From assembly GCA_964490895.1 (NCBI GenBank), contig CAZBEI010000066.1:1-35227 (forward strand): a stretch of DNA of 35,227 nucleotides. The letters are read 5' to 3'. Below, in pieces: positions 1 to 7,867 of this stretch (its first letter is position 1; each line of letters starts with the position of its first letter). The DNA comes from JACRAO01 sp964490895 (GTDB lineage: Bacteria > Bdellovibrionota > UBA1018). The notes below the pieces were generated by a model, which ran no database searches, was not told the DNA's origin, and worked only from the letters and a program-made list of their open reading frames with translations. Position numbers and translations under genes: made by a program.

Positions 1-13
1 TGATAAAGAATTA

Positions 14-1573
14 TTAAAATCCACTAAAATCCCGGTGCACTCCAAAAACTTCGCGCAAGACATCAGAGATTTCGCCCAAAGTTGCCTGCGCTTCTACCGC
101 ATTTAAGATAAGGGCTTGGAGGTTGGCAGTGCCTTTTGCACCTTGCTTTAATGCCTCTAAAGCTGCCTTTGTTTTCCCTTCGGTGCGGTTGGCACGAAAT
201 GCTTTTATTTTCTGGATCGCCTGTTTTTCGATTTCCTGAGAAACTTTTAAAATTTCTATTTTTTCTTTGGGAGACTTGTCTGTCTGAAAACAATTGACAC
301 CTACCACTTTGAGTTCCTCTCTCTCAATTTTTTTCTGGTCTTCGTAGGCTGAATTCAAAATTTCATTTTGAATATACCCAGACTCAATACACGCAATAGT
401 CCCCCCTCTTGTTTTGATCTCCTCCAAATACTCCCATGTCTTTTTTTCGATTTCGGAGGTGAGAGACTCAATAAATACGCTCCCGCCCAAAGGATCCACA
501 GTTTGAGTGACATTGGACTCATGGGCAATCACTTGCTGTGTTCGCAAAGCAACCGTCGCTGCTGCCTCAGTCGGCAGACTCAAAGCCTCGTCCATAGAGT
601 TAGTATGCAAAGATTGTGTACCACCCAAAACAGAGGCCAGGGCCTGCAAGCTCACCCTCACAATATTGTTCATAGGCTGCTGCGCAGTCAGAGTAGATCC
701 TGCCGTCTGAGAGTGAAACCGCAACATCCAACTTCTTGGGTCTTTTGCGCCATAGAGTTCTTTTGTAATTTTAGCCCAGATTTTCCGGGCGGCTCTAAAT
801 TTTGCAATTTCTTCGAAAAAATCATTGTGGACATTAAAGAAAAAAGAAAGCTGCCCTGCAAACGTGTCGATTTTAAGGCCTTTTTTAAGTGCAGCGTCGA
901 TATAGGCCATCGCATTGGCAAAAGTAAAAGCAAGCTCTTGAATTGCGTTCGAACCTGCCTCTCGGATGTGATACCCAGAAATGCTAATCGGATTCCATTT
1001 GGGCGTATTCTGAGACGACCACTCAAATAAATCCGTAGCTAAACGCAACGTTCCCTCCGGAGGGTAAATATAATTCCCTCGGGCGACATATTCTTTCAAA
1101 ACATCATTTTGCACAGTGCCACGGAGATCTTTGATGGGAACTCCATGCCGTTCAGCCACTGCAACATAGAGCGCAAATAAAATATTAGCAGTCGCATTGA
1201 TCGTCACAGAAGTGGACACTTTGGACAAATCAATCTGATGGAACAAAGCCTCCATGTCTTCCAAATTGGCAATCGACACTCCCACTTTTCCAACTTCGCC
1301 TTGCGAACGCTCGTGGTCCGGATCCAGTCCCAATTGAGTGGGCAAATCAAACGCGACGGAAAGCCCCATAGTCCCTTGCGACAAAAGATAGCGATAGCGC
1401 TTGTTAGATTCTTCTGCGCTTCCAAATCCAGCATATTGCCTCATCGTCCAGAGTCGGCCTCGATACATGTCTTTTTGGATTCCACGTGTATAAGGGTAGC
1501 TTCCTGCACTCTCTTCGCCATAAATTTCTTTGACTTCAATACCTGATCTTGTTTTTAAAATTTTCTTGTCCAT
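14..1573 (-). CDS. Methylmalonyl-CoA mutase large subunit (catalytic domain only)
   Basis: Acyl-CoA mutase catalytic chain of 519 aa, expected to convert (R)-methylmalonyl-CoA to succinyl-CoA at the end of propionate breakdown. The N-terminus has the family signature YPYTRG (26-31), then RGRLWTMRQYAGFG. Tyr47 in RQYAGF matches the residue that is Tyr in methylmalonyl-CoA mutases and Phe in isobutyryl-CoA mutases, so methylmalonyl-CoA is the likelier substrate. SVAFDLPTQLG, KWNPISISGYHIREAG and DPLGGS are also typical. The chain stops after the TIM-barrel part, so the cobalamin-binding domain must be a separate subunit, probably encoded beyond position 1. The ATG at 1573 follows a spacer of three tandem palindromic repeats. 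It is last in the minus-strand carboxylase operon within the window. The family is certain; substrate specificity is inferred. Confidence 0.93.
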   Translation of the reverse strand: MDKKILKTRSGIEVKEIYGEESAGSYPYTRGIQKDMYRGRLWTMRQYAGFGSAEESNKRYRYLLSQGTMGLSVAFDLPTQLGLDPDHERSQGEVGKVGVSIANLEDMEALFHQIDLSKVSTSVTINATANILFALYVAVAERHGVPIKDLRGTVQNDVLKEYVARGNYIYPPEGTLRLATDLFEWSSQNTPKWNPISISGYHIREAGSNAIQELAFTFANAMAYIDAALKKGLKIDTFAGQLSFFFNVHNDFFEEIAKFRAARKIWAKITKELYGAKDPRSWMLRFHSQTAGSTLTAQQPMNNIVRVSLQALASVLGGTQSLHTNSMDEALSLPTEAAATVALRTQQVIAHESNVTQTVDPLGGSVFIESLTSEIEKKTWEYLEEIKTRGGTIACIESGYIQNEILNSAYEDQKKIEREELKVVGVNCFQTDKSPKEKIEILKVSQEIEKQAIQKIKAFRANRTEGKTKAALEALKQGAKGTANLQALILNAVEAQATLGEISDVLREVFGVHRDFSGF

Positions 1574-1574
1574 A

Positions 1575-1642
1575 ATATTTTACCTGCATATGCAGGTATA
1601 TTTTACCTGTATATGCAGGTATATTTTACCAGCATATCAGGT
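1575..1642. repeat. Three tandem 23-bp palindromic repeats upstream of the mutase
   Basis: Three head-to-tail copies at 1575-1597, 1598-1620 and 1621-1642 fill most of the spacer between the biotin-carrier stop and the mutase ATG. Each copy has an AT-rich ATATTTT half and a palindromic half. The palindrome is perfect in copy 1 (ACCTGCATATGCAGGT, 1582-1597), has one change in copy 2 (1605-1620) and is degenerate in copy 3 (1628-1642). On the mRNA strand the copy nearest the gene would form a 6-bp hairpin with an AUAU loop. Its 3' arm contains the AGGU that is the only Shine-Dalgarno-like stretch before the ATG. It could act as an operator array in DNA or as an RNA structure masking the ribosome site. 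Confidence 0.9.
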
Positions 1643-1653
1643 TATTTTTTAAA

Positions 1654-2199
1654 TTATTCTAAAATTAAAAGTTCTGCTCCTGTCTCTACAGCCTGTCCTT
1701 CGGCCACTAAGACTTGATTGATTTTTCCATGATGTAAGGAGCGAATTTGGTTTTCCATTTTCATAGCTTCCATCACAATAAGGGGCTGATCTGTGATAAC
1801 TTCGTCGCCGCTTTTGACCAATATTCGGACTATTTTTCCAGGCATTTGAGCTTTTATTTTTTTTCCCCTTTTTCTTTTATTTAAAGAAGACGGCAAAGCA
1901 GCCTCGCCCATTTTTAAAAAACAAAGTCCACCATAGCTCTCAGCAGACGCTCTTTTTTTGACCTCATAAGTGGTCCTTTCGCTTGAGTCCATTTCACTCT
2001 CCACTTCACTCTCCACTTCACTCAAAAGATCGAATGCAAACACTCCATGAGGCAACTCTAAGAAAATTCCATAGGCATCTTTTGTCCATTTTACTTCTAA
2101 AATTGCCCCCCCGTTGACTTTAACCTGGGCGACTCCCTGCAATCCTCTCGGATAACTTAGCCATTCGATCTCCTGATTTTCTACTTTTCCTTTGATCAT
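1654..2199 (-). CDS. Biotin carboxyl carrier subunit of an acyl-CoA (propionyl-CoA) carboxylase
   Basis: This 181-aa protein carries biotin between the carboxylase and carboxyltransferase active sites. The C-terminal ~70 residues are a biotinyl domain with EAMKMEN. Lys147 is the expected biotinylation site, 34 residues from the end as usual. The first ~85 residues match the position of the BT (subunit-bridging) domain of propionyl-CoA carboxylase alpha chains. The start is taken at 2199 because its ATG overlaps the biotin-carboxylase TGA (ATGA) and AAGAAGG lies 9 nt upstream. An in-frame ATG at 2235 would add 12 residues. The linker contains a 12-nt tandem repeat (about 1990-2025) coding an acidic SEVE run. 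In most relatives this region is fused to the biotin carboxylase, so here the alpha chain is split. Confidence 0.88.
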   Translation of the reverse strand: MIKGKVENQEIEWLSYPRGLQGVAQVKVNGGAILEVKWTKDAYGIFLELPHGVFAFDLLSEVESEVESEMDSSERTTYEVKKRASAESYGGLCFLKMGEAALPSSLNKRKRGKKIKAQMPGKIVRILVKSGDEVITDQPLIVMEAMKMENQIRSLHHGKINQVLVAEGQAVETGAELLILE

Positions 2200-3710
2200 G
2201 TTCTCAAACCTTCTTGCCGCGAAAGCCTTGCCCATGGAGAACTTTCTTGCGATTTTTGATCGTCAGAATGGGATTCTGATTCACCTAAAATCTGAAAAAG
2301 AGAAAGTGCAATTACAGCCTCTATCGAAGGCGGGGCTGCCTTGACCGCAGTGAGTATTTTTTCATTTTCAATCAAATCGGTCGTTGTATCCCCCGCAATA
2401 ACCTTTGCGTTACGAACTAATTTTTGTAAAAAAGGCAAGTTCGTTTGCAAAGACCCTACCCTCAAACCTTGCTCTGTTTTTGGAGGTTCGACTTTTATTT
2501 CGTCAAGCGCTACTCTCATACGTGCCAAAGCTTTTTCGCGGGTGAGTGCCCAAACAGAAATTTTGGTAATCATTGGATCGTAAAAACGGCTCACCTCACC
2601 AGGCCGTGTGAAAGCAGAATCCACTCTGACAAAAGGACCTGTGGGCAATTCTATTTGACCGATGGGACCCGGAGCAGGCAAAAAACCATATGGCTCTTCG
2701 GCATAAATTCTGACTTCTATGGAGCTGCCTTTCCGAGATGGGGTCTCAGGCAAAGAAAATTCCTCAGCAGCGAGCAAAAGTTGCCATTCGACTAAATCCA
2801 CACCAGTAACCCACTCGGTGACAGGATGCTCTACCTGTAAACGTGTATTCATTTCTAAAAAATAAAAGTGGCCATTCGAATCTACAATAAATTCTATAGT
2901 TCCTACTCCTTGGTATTGGATGGACTGAGCAATCTGTACTGCTGCTTCAAACATCATATTTCTCACTTTTGGAAATAGATTAAGAAAAGGAGAGGGAGTC
3001 TCCTCTAAAACTTTTTGATGCCTTCTTTGAATTGAACACTCTCGTTCGCCAAGATGGATCGCACCGCCTTTTCCATCTCCAAAAACTTGAACTTCTATAT
3101 GATGCGGATTTAAAATAAATTTTTCGACATACAAAGCCCCATCTCCAAACGCACCCAACGCTTCTCGGGAGGCACCCTCGAAACATCCAGCCAACTCTTT
3201 TTCAGAGTCCACCCGCCGCATCCCTTTTCCACCCCCGCCTGCCGCCGCTTTGAGCAGAATGGGATACCCTATTTTTTGCGCAGTGGAGGCGGCTTCCTTT
3301 GCGTCCGAGACCACCCCGTCGCTTCCAGGAACTCGTGGGAGTTTTAGCTGGTCGATTGTTTTTCTCGCCTGAATTTTATTGCCGGTTTTTTTAATATTTT
3401 CAGGTTTTGGGCCCACAAAAACCAGACCTGCTTTTTGACAATCTTCTGCAAACTCCGCTCTCTCACTTAAAAACCCATAGCCTGGATGTATAAAACAAGC
3501 CCCAGAACTTTTAGCAGCCCGAAGAATGGCTTGGGAGTTTAAATAACTATCTATCAGACAACTTTGATCACAAAATTGAGCATGTTCACTCAAGCGATCT
3601 GCTTCAGTATAGACTGCCACGGTCGGAAATCCTAAAATCTTACATGTTCTTGCCACTCGAATGGCGATTTCTCCGCGGTTTGCAATGAGAACGGGTTGTT
3701 TTTTTTTCAT
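2196..3710 (-). CDS. Biotin carboxylase subunit of an acyl-CoA (propionyl-CoA) carboxylase
   Basis: ATP-grasp biotin carboxylase of 504 aa that makes carboxybiotin from ATP and bicarbonate. Visible family marks are NRGEIAIR (11-18), HPGYGFLSE (75-83), the glycine-rich ATP loop GGGGKGM (158-164), ERECSIQRRHQK (222-233) and EMNTRLQVEHPVTE (286-299), which holds the catalytic Glu and Arg. It then has the usual biotin-carboxylase C-terminal domain. Propionyl-CoA carboxylase alpha chains are normally about 660-700 aa. This one ends before the BT and biotinyl domains, which continue in the overlapping downstream gene. It lies 6 nt downstream of the carboxyltransferase gene. A role in acetyl-CoA carboxylation cannot be excluded, but the PccB-type partner and the mutase favour propionyl-CoA. 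Confidence 0.93.
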   Translation of the reverse strand: MKKKQPVLIANRGEIAIRVARTCKILGFPTVAVYTEADRLSEHAQFCDQSCLIDSYLNSQAILRAAKSSGACFIHPGYGFLSERAEFAEDCQKAGLVFVGPKPENIKKTGNKIQARKTIDQLKLPRVPGSDGVVSDAKEAASTAQKIGYPILLKAAAGGGGKGMRRVDSEKELAGCFEGASREALGAFGDGALYVEKFILNPHHIEVQVFGDGKGGAIHLGERECSIQRRHQKVLEETPSPFLNLFPKVRNMMFEAAVQIAQSIQYQGVGTIEFIVDSNGHFYFLEMNTRLQVEHPVTEWVTGVDLVEWQLLLAAEEFSLPETPSRKGSSIEVRIYAEEPYGFLPAPGPIGQIELPTGPFVRVDSAFTRPGEVSRFYDPMITKISVWALTREKALARMRVALDEIKVEPPKTEQGLRVGSLQTNLPFLQKLVRNAKVIAGDTTTDLIENEKILTAVKAAPPSIEAVIALSLFQILGESESHSDDQKSQESSPWARLSRQEGLRT

Positions 3711-3716
3711 TTTATT

Positions 3717-5276
3717 TTATAGTGGAATGTTGCCATGTTTTCGGGAGGGTCCTTTTTCTCTTTTTCCTTTCAGAATATTCAAACCCTGAATGAGAAGCCT
3801 TCTTGTTTCCTCAGGCACAATCACTTCGTCGATATAACCTAGCTCAGCAGCCTTGTAGGGATTTGCAAAAGTGAGTTTGTATTCTTCCGTCAACTCAAGG
3901 CGCACTTCTTGCGATTTTCCCTGCTTTTCTGATTTTGCAATTTGCTCTCGGTATAAAATATTAATGGCCCCTTCTGGACCCATCACTGCAATTTCTGCTG
4001 TAGGATATGCGAAGTTAAAGTCAGATCGAATGTGCTTTGAGCTCATGACATCATAGGCTCCCCCATAAGCTTTTCTTGTAATCACCGCAAGTTTTGGAAC
4101 CGTGGCCTCTGCGTAGGCGTACAAAAGCTTAGCCCCATGCTTAATGATCCCACCATGCTCTTGCGCAGTGCCGGGCAAAAATCCGGGAACGTCTACAAAC
4201 GTCACCAGTGGAATATTAAAAGAATCACAAAACCTCACAAACCTTGCACCCTTGAGAGAGGCTGCAATGTCTAAACATCCCGCCAAATGCGAAGGCTGAT
4301 TTCCTACAACTCCGACTGTTTGCCCTCCCATCCGCGAAAATCCAACGACCATGTTTTGCGCATAATGTGCGTGCACTTCCAAGAAGTCCCCATCATCCAC
4401 TACGTCTTTGATCACTTTGCGCATATCGTAGGGCTCCCTGGCAGAGTCTGGTAAAATTTTTGCTATCTCTAAGCACTTTCGATCGATGGGATCTTTGGGC
4501 TTATTCGTGGGGGCCCCATCTAAATTATTCGAAGGCAAAAACTCAATGAGTTTCCTGACCCTTTGTAAACATTCTGCCTCGTTTTCTAGGACAAAATGAG
4601 AAACACCGCTTTTTTCAGAGTGAGTATCTGCTCCACCCAATTGTTCTTTGGTCACTTCTTCGTGAGTCACCGTCTTAATGACATCGGGACCGGTGACAAA
4701 CATGTACGAAATGCCTTCTACCATAAAAATAAAATCCGTGATCGCAGGACTATATACGGCTCCTCCTGCACAGGGACCTAAAACGACACTGATTTGAGGG
4801 ATCACTCCACTGGCTTGAACATTTCTCCAAAAAATTTCCGCATAACCGCCCAAGCTTTCGACTCCTTCTTGAATCCTGGCTCCCCCAGAATCGTTGAGAC
4901 CAATCACTGGAGCGCCTGTTTTCAAAGCTAAATCCATAATTTTACATATTTTAGAGGCATGTCCGGTGGCAAGCGAGCCCCCAAAAACTGTAAAGTCTTG
5001 AGAAAAAACATAAACGGTTCTGCCCGCGATGTTCCCATAACCGGTCACTACGCCATCACCTAAATATTTTTGTTCAGCCATTCCAAAATCAGTACACCGA
5101 TGGGTCACAAATTTGTCTAACTCCACAAAACTCCCTGGATCTAATAAGAGATCAATTCTCTCTCGAGCGGTGAGCTTCTGAGACGCATGCTGCTTTGCAA
5201 TACGCGCCTCTCCTCCACCCTGCTCCGCTTGACGTTCCTTCACTGCCAAAATATTTAATTTCTCTAAGTAACTCAT
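3717..5276 (-). CDS. pccB: Acyl-CoA (propionyl-CoA) carboxylase, carboxyltransferase (beta) subunit
   Basis: Carboxyltransferase of 519 aa that moves CO2 from carboxybiotin to an acyl-CoA, most likely propionyl-CoA. It has the two crotonase-like halves of the family. The N-half contains LTARERIDLLLDPGSF, GLNDSGGARIQEGV and GPCAGGAVYSPA. The C-half contains FVDVPGFLPGTAQEHGGIIK, RKAYGGAYDVM and MGPEGA. The paired Gly-rich oxyanion-hole segments are intact. The ATG at 5276 was chosen because PccB proteins commonly start with MSYLEKL-like sequence; a TTG at 5282 is an alternative. Neither has a strong Shine-Dalgarno. It is first in the operon, followed closely by biotin carboxylase, carrier and mutase. 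Substrate is inferred from context. Confidence 0.93.
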   Translation of the reverse strand: MSYLEKLNILAVKERQAEQGGGEARIAKQHASQKLTARERIDLLLDPGSFVELDKFVTHRCTDFGMAEQKYLGDGVVTGYGNIAGRTVYVFSQDFTVFGGSLATGHASKICKIMDLALKTGAPVIGLNDSGGARIQEGVESLGGYAEIFWRNVQASGVIPQISVVLGPCAGGAVYSPAITDFIFMVEGISYMFVTGPDVIKTVTHEEVTKEQLGGADTHSEKSGVSHFVLENEAECLQRVRKLIEFLPSNNLDGAPTNKPKDPIDRKCLEIAKILPDSAREPYDMRKVIKDVVDDGDFLEVHAHYAQNMVVGFSRMGGQTVGVVGNQPSHLAGCLDIAASLKGARFVRFCDSFNIPLVTFVDVPGFLPGTAQEHGGIIKHGAKLLYAYAEATVPKLAVITRKAYGGAYDVMSSKHIRSDFNFAYPTAEIAVMGPEGAINILYREQIAKSEKQGKSQEVRLELTEEYKLTFANPYKAAELGYIDEVIVPEETRRLLIQGLNILKGKREKGPSRKHGNIPL

Positions 5277-5399
5277 ACTCAATAATTACAACGAAATAAG
5301 GATCATGACCACAGCCATTTACAACACTTAATGCGTCGCGTCTCAAATTGCAAGAATTCGATAAGACAGTCTGGAGGATTCAAGATAAAATTTATAGGG

Positions 5400-6059
5400 A
5401 TGGCCAAACGCCTTTTATTCTTTTCTATTCTCTTTCTTTCCGCTCAAACCTTTGGCGGTACTCGATTTTACTACGAACTGGGGGCTGGAGTTTCGCAGGT
5501 TAGACAAGCAACCCCATTTTTTGGTGATAGCGCTCCCACAAACTTATCTTTTGGAACTGCCATTGTCTTTGGATTTGGACTTGACTTTGGCTCTAACGAA
5601 TCTGTGATGAATTTCCATTTTGGAGTTTCAGAAAGATACACCACTGGCTCAAAAGATTCTGTTTTTTATTCTATGCATGCCCCCTACGCATATGTACGGT
5701 TGGATGGAAAAAAATTGTTTTTAACTGTTGGAGCTGCTCCCTTAGTTTGGCAACGTATTGGATCTACTGCTGGCATTGATGCCTTCAAAAAAGTCAGTGG
5801 AGCCATTGGCCTCTTAGGAGAGCTGGGATTTAGCTTTCCCATCACCCCCATTGTGAACTTTGAATTTATCACAGGTTCTGAAATCGTATTAAAAGGTGGA
5901 AGCATTAGCCCCAAACCCACTCTCGAATTACTAGGCTGTTTGAGAGTTTACATGGGAGGGAGAACGCTCTTCGAAAAAGAAAGAAAATATTACGGAGCTG
6001 GAGGTCCTGGCGAATACGACGGATGGAGGTACCCGTATGGATTTGACCAGAGGCACTAA
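5400..6059 (+). CDS. Secreted beta-rich protein, possible outer-membrane barrel
   Basis: Protein of 219 aa with no family recognised. It begins with a signal peptide: MAKR, a hydrophobic LLFFSILFLSA stretch, then a likely cleavage near AQTFG. The mature part is Gly- and aromatic-rich with alternating short hydrophobic strands (RFYYELGAG, IVFGFGLDFG, MNFHFGVSE, KLFLTVGAAPLVW, GELGFSFPI, VNFEFITGS). This is the look of a small outer-membrane beta-barrel. The ATG at 5400 is preferred to one at 5331 because it places the signal peptide at the N-terminus. GGAGG at 5373-5377 is rather far upstream. It is divergent from the carboxylase operon. Its stop codon overlaps the stop of the convergent regulator by 4 bp. 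Confidence 0.7.
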   Translation: MAKRLLFFSILFLSAQTFGGTRFYYELGAGVSQVRQATPFFGDSAPTNLSFGTAIVFGFGLDFGSNESVMNFHFGVSERYTTGSKDSVFYSMHAPYAYVRLDGKKLFLTVGAAPLVWQRIGSTAGIDAFKKVSGAIGLLGELGFSFPITPIVNFEFITGSEIVLKGGSISPKPTLELLGCLRVYMGGRTLFEKERKYYGAGGPGEYDGWRYPYGFDQRH

Positions 6060-7636
6060 GCCGCTTCTTTGGCGAGTCTCATGAGCCGTCGCTTGTCTAG
6101 GCCATATTTTTCGACTTTCATAATAAGCCCAGCACGCGAAATCCCGAGCTCTTTGGCCAGACGACTCTTGTTGTAATTGGTTCGTCTCAAACCTTCTTTA
6201 ATCATTGTCTTTTCGAGTTCCTCGAGCGCGTCTTTTAACTTCCCGGCAACTCTGACACCCTGAAGTTTCCCGTGATCCCCAAAATCTCTGATTCTTTGAG
6301 AGAGGATTTCGGCTGGAATTCTGTCTTCTGGACCCGTCAGCACAATGAGCCTTTCGATTTCATTTTCTAACTCTCGAATATTTCCAGGCCATGGATAGTC
6401 ATAAACTTTTTCGAATGAACGTTTTGCCAAAGATTTTGTGGCAATGCCTTTTTCTTTACAACCTTTGGATAAAAAGTGTTCCACTAAAAGGGGAATGTCT
6501 TCCTTCCTCTCCCTGAGCGGTGGAACCACCAGATTTATCACATTGATTCTGTAATAAAGATCCTCTCTAAAGGCCCCTTGCTCTACCATTTCTTTTAGAT
6601 CTCGATTTGTGGCAGCAAGCACTCTTGCATCAACTTTTCTTTGCTCTGTCCCACCCACTGGAGTCAAAGTTCCCTCTTGGATAACTCGTAAGAGCTTGAC
6701 TTGCATGGTGGGAGACATATCTCCAATTTCGTCTAAAAACAAAGTTCCATTATCTGCAATTTCAAAGAGTCCTTTTTTATCTCGGATAGCTCCGGTAAAG
6801 GAACCTTTGACATGTCCAAAGAGTTCGCTATCGAGCAAGTTTTCGTTAAAAGCCGAACAGTTGACTGTTACAAATTGGGCATCTTTTCGAGAAGAGTTAT
6901 AATGGATGGCTCTTGCGATCAATTCCTTTCCTGTTCCATTTTCTCCTTGAATGAGAACAGTGGACTCAGAATTTTTTATTTTTTCCAATAAGCTATAGAG
7001 ATCCTGCATGGGTTTCGATTTTCCAATCATCGAATGGTAGCTGTAGCGATTTCCCAATTGACTATTGAGTATGCTAATTCTTTCTTCGCGCTTTGATATT
7101 TCTGTATGAAAAGTTACTATTTCTTGGGCGACTAAATCTACAAGCTCTCCTAGGTACTTTTTTTCCGCTTGGGTAAGAACCTTTAATCGCGAAACAGCCT
7201 GATTAAACAAATCCCCTTCGAGCCCCAAGCCTTCGACTTGATTTCTCGCTTTCGAGCGGACATCGTGTGGAATTTCTTTATCAATGAAGCTATAGGCAAA
7301 TACGCTTCCCAAATGATCATTGTCTACCATAATTTTAGAAACCAAAATGTTCTCGATCCCCAAAGGGCCCTCCATAAAAAAATGGGGCTTGTCCGACTTA
7401 AGTGATTTCTCGTAAGCGGCCCCTATGGATTTAAACATAAGATTGCGCCCTACCTCTTTTGGCAAGAGATAAGCTGCCAATGGATTTCTAAATTCTCTCA
7501 ACTTGTCGGTCGGGTCATAATTTCTGACCTGCCCTTTTTCGTCGATAAAGAAAACTTCGGCATTAAACCATTGCCCTAAGATTTCTTCTAATTTTCGAAT
7601 GACATGAATGTGTTTTAACTCTTCCCAATTAATCAT
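6056..7636 (-). CDS. Sigma-54-dependent transcriptional activator (NtrC-like, Fis-type HTH)
   Basis: Enhancer-binding protein of 526 aa that would remodel sigma-54 RNA polymerase. Residues 1-190 are a sensory region with no response-regulator receiver pattern, ending in a probable coiled coil (about 160-195). The AAA+ domain has Walker A GENGTGKE (231-238), the sigma-54 contact loop GSFTGA (278-283, a variant of GAFTGA), Walker B LFLDEIGD (299-306) and AATNRDL (341-347). The C-terminus is a Fis-like helix-turn-helix (NYNKSRLAKELGISRAGL). AAAGGAA lies 8 nt before the ATG. Input is probably a small ligand or partner protein; no histidine kinase gene is nearby. The divergent ATP-grasp gene is the obvious candidate target, with shared motifs between the two starts. 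Confidence 0.93.
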   Translation of the reverse strand: MINWEELKHIHVIRKLEEILGQWFNAEVFFIDEKGQVRNYDPTDKLREFRNPLAAYLLPKEVGRNLMFKSIGAAYEKSLKSDKPHFFMEGPLGIENILVSKIMVDNDHLGSVFAYSFIDKEIPHDVRSKARNQVEGLGLEGDLFNQAVSRLKVLTQAEKKYLGELVDLVAQEIVTFHTEISKREERISILNSQLGNRYSYHSMIGKSKPMQDLYSLLEKIKNSESTVLIQGENGTGKELIARAIHYNSSRKDAQFVTVNCSAFNENLLDSELFGHVKGSFTGAIRDKKGLFEIADNGTLFLDEIGDMSPTMQVKLLRVIQEGTLTPVGGTEQRKVDARVLAATNRDLKEMVEQGAFREDLYYRINVINLVVPPLRERKEDIPLLVEHFLSKGCKEKGIATKSLAKRSFEKVYDYPWPGNIRELENEIERLIVLTGPEDRIPAEILSQRIRDFGDHGKLQGVRVAGKLKDALEELEKTMIKEGLRRTNYNKSRLAKELGISRAGLIMKVEKYGLDKRRLMRLAKEAA

Positions 7637-7675
7637 ATAAAATTCCTTTCAAAGCAAAGTGTCTATATCTTAGTA

Positions 7676-7762
7676 TTTTAGACAGGTATTTTTAGATAGT
7701 CCATATAATTTACAAATAAAGTCGGTTGTTCATTAAAATCAAGGCATTAGAACTGTCTAAAA
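7676..7762. promoter_or_regulatory. Repeated TTTTAGAYAG motif between the regulator and the ATP-grasp gene
   Basis: The 231-nt divergent spacer between the sigma-54 activator (start 7636) and the exported ATP-grasp gene (start 7868) has three copies of a 10-nt motif. TTTTAGACAG is at 7676-7685, TTTTAGATAG at 7690-7699 (14 nt on, same strand), and the exact inverse CTGTCTAAAA at 7753-7762. Spaced dyad-like sites upstream are typical of activator binding sites. I could not find a convincing TGGCAC-N5-TTGC sigma-54 promoter in either direction, so the function is inferred. Confidence 0.4.
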
Positions 7763-7867
7763 CAAACAAGCCCTATACAAATAAGCTTTGTTGTGTTTAA
7801 AAGCTGACAGTTCATTTTGAGTTGAGGAACTCTTTTTGGACTGGGGTTTAATATGGGGGGGCGGGGG

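Noticed and set aside
940..965. tRNA-like GTTCGAA element
   Set aside because: It lies inside the mutase coding sequence and no cloverleaf can be formed around it.
368..1030. 220-codon open frame on the plus strand opposite the mutase
   Set aside because: It lies wholly antisense to a well conserved gene, has no ribosome site and reads as Cys/Arg/Ser-rich shadow sequence.
5152..5346. Small minus-strand gene upstream of pccB
   Set aside because: It overlaps the pccB start in another frame and shows no family features.
7637..7867. Sigma-54 promoter (TGGCAC-N5-TTGC) in the regulator spacer
   Set aside because: No pair of GG and GC dinucleotides with the right spacing and context was found on either strand.
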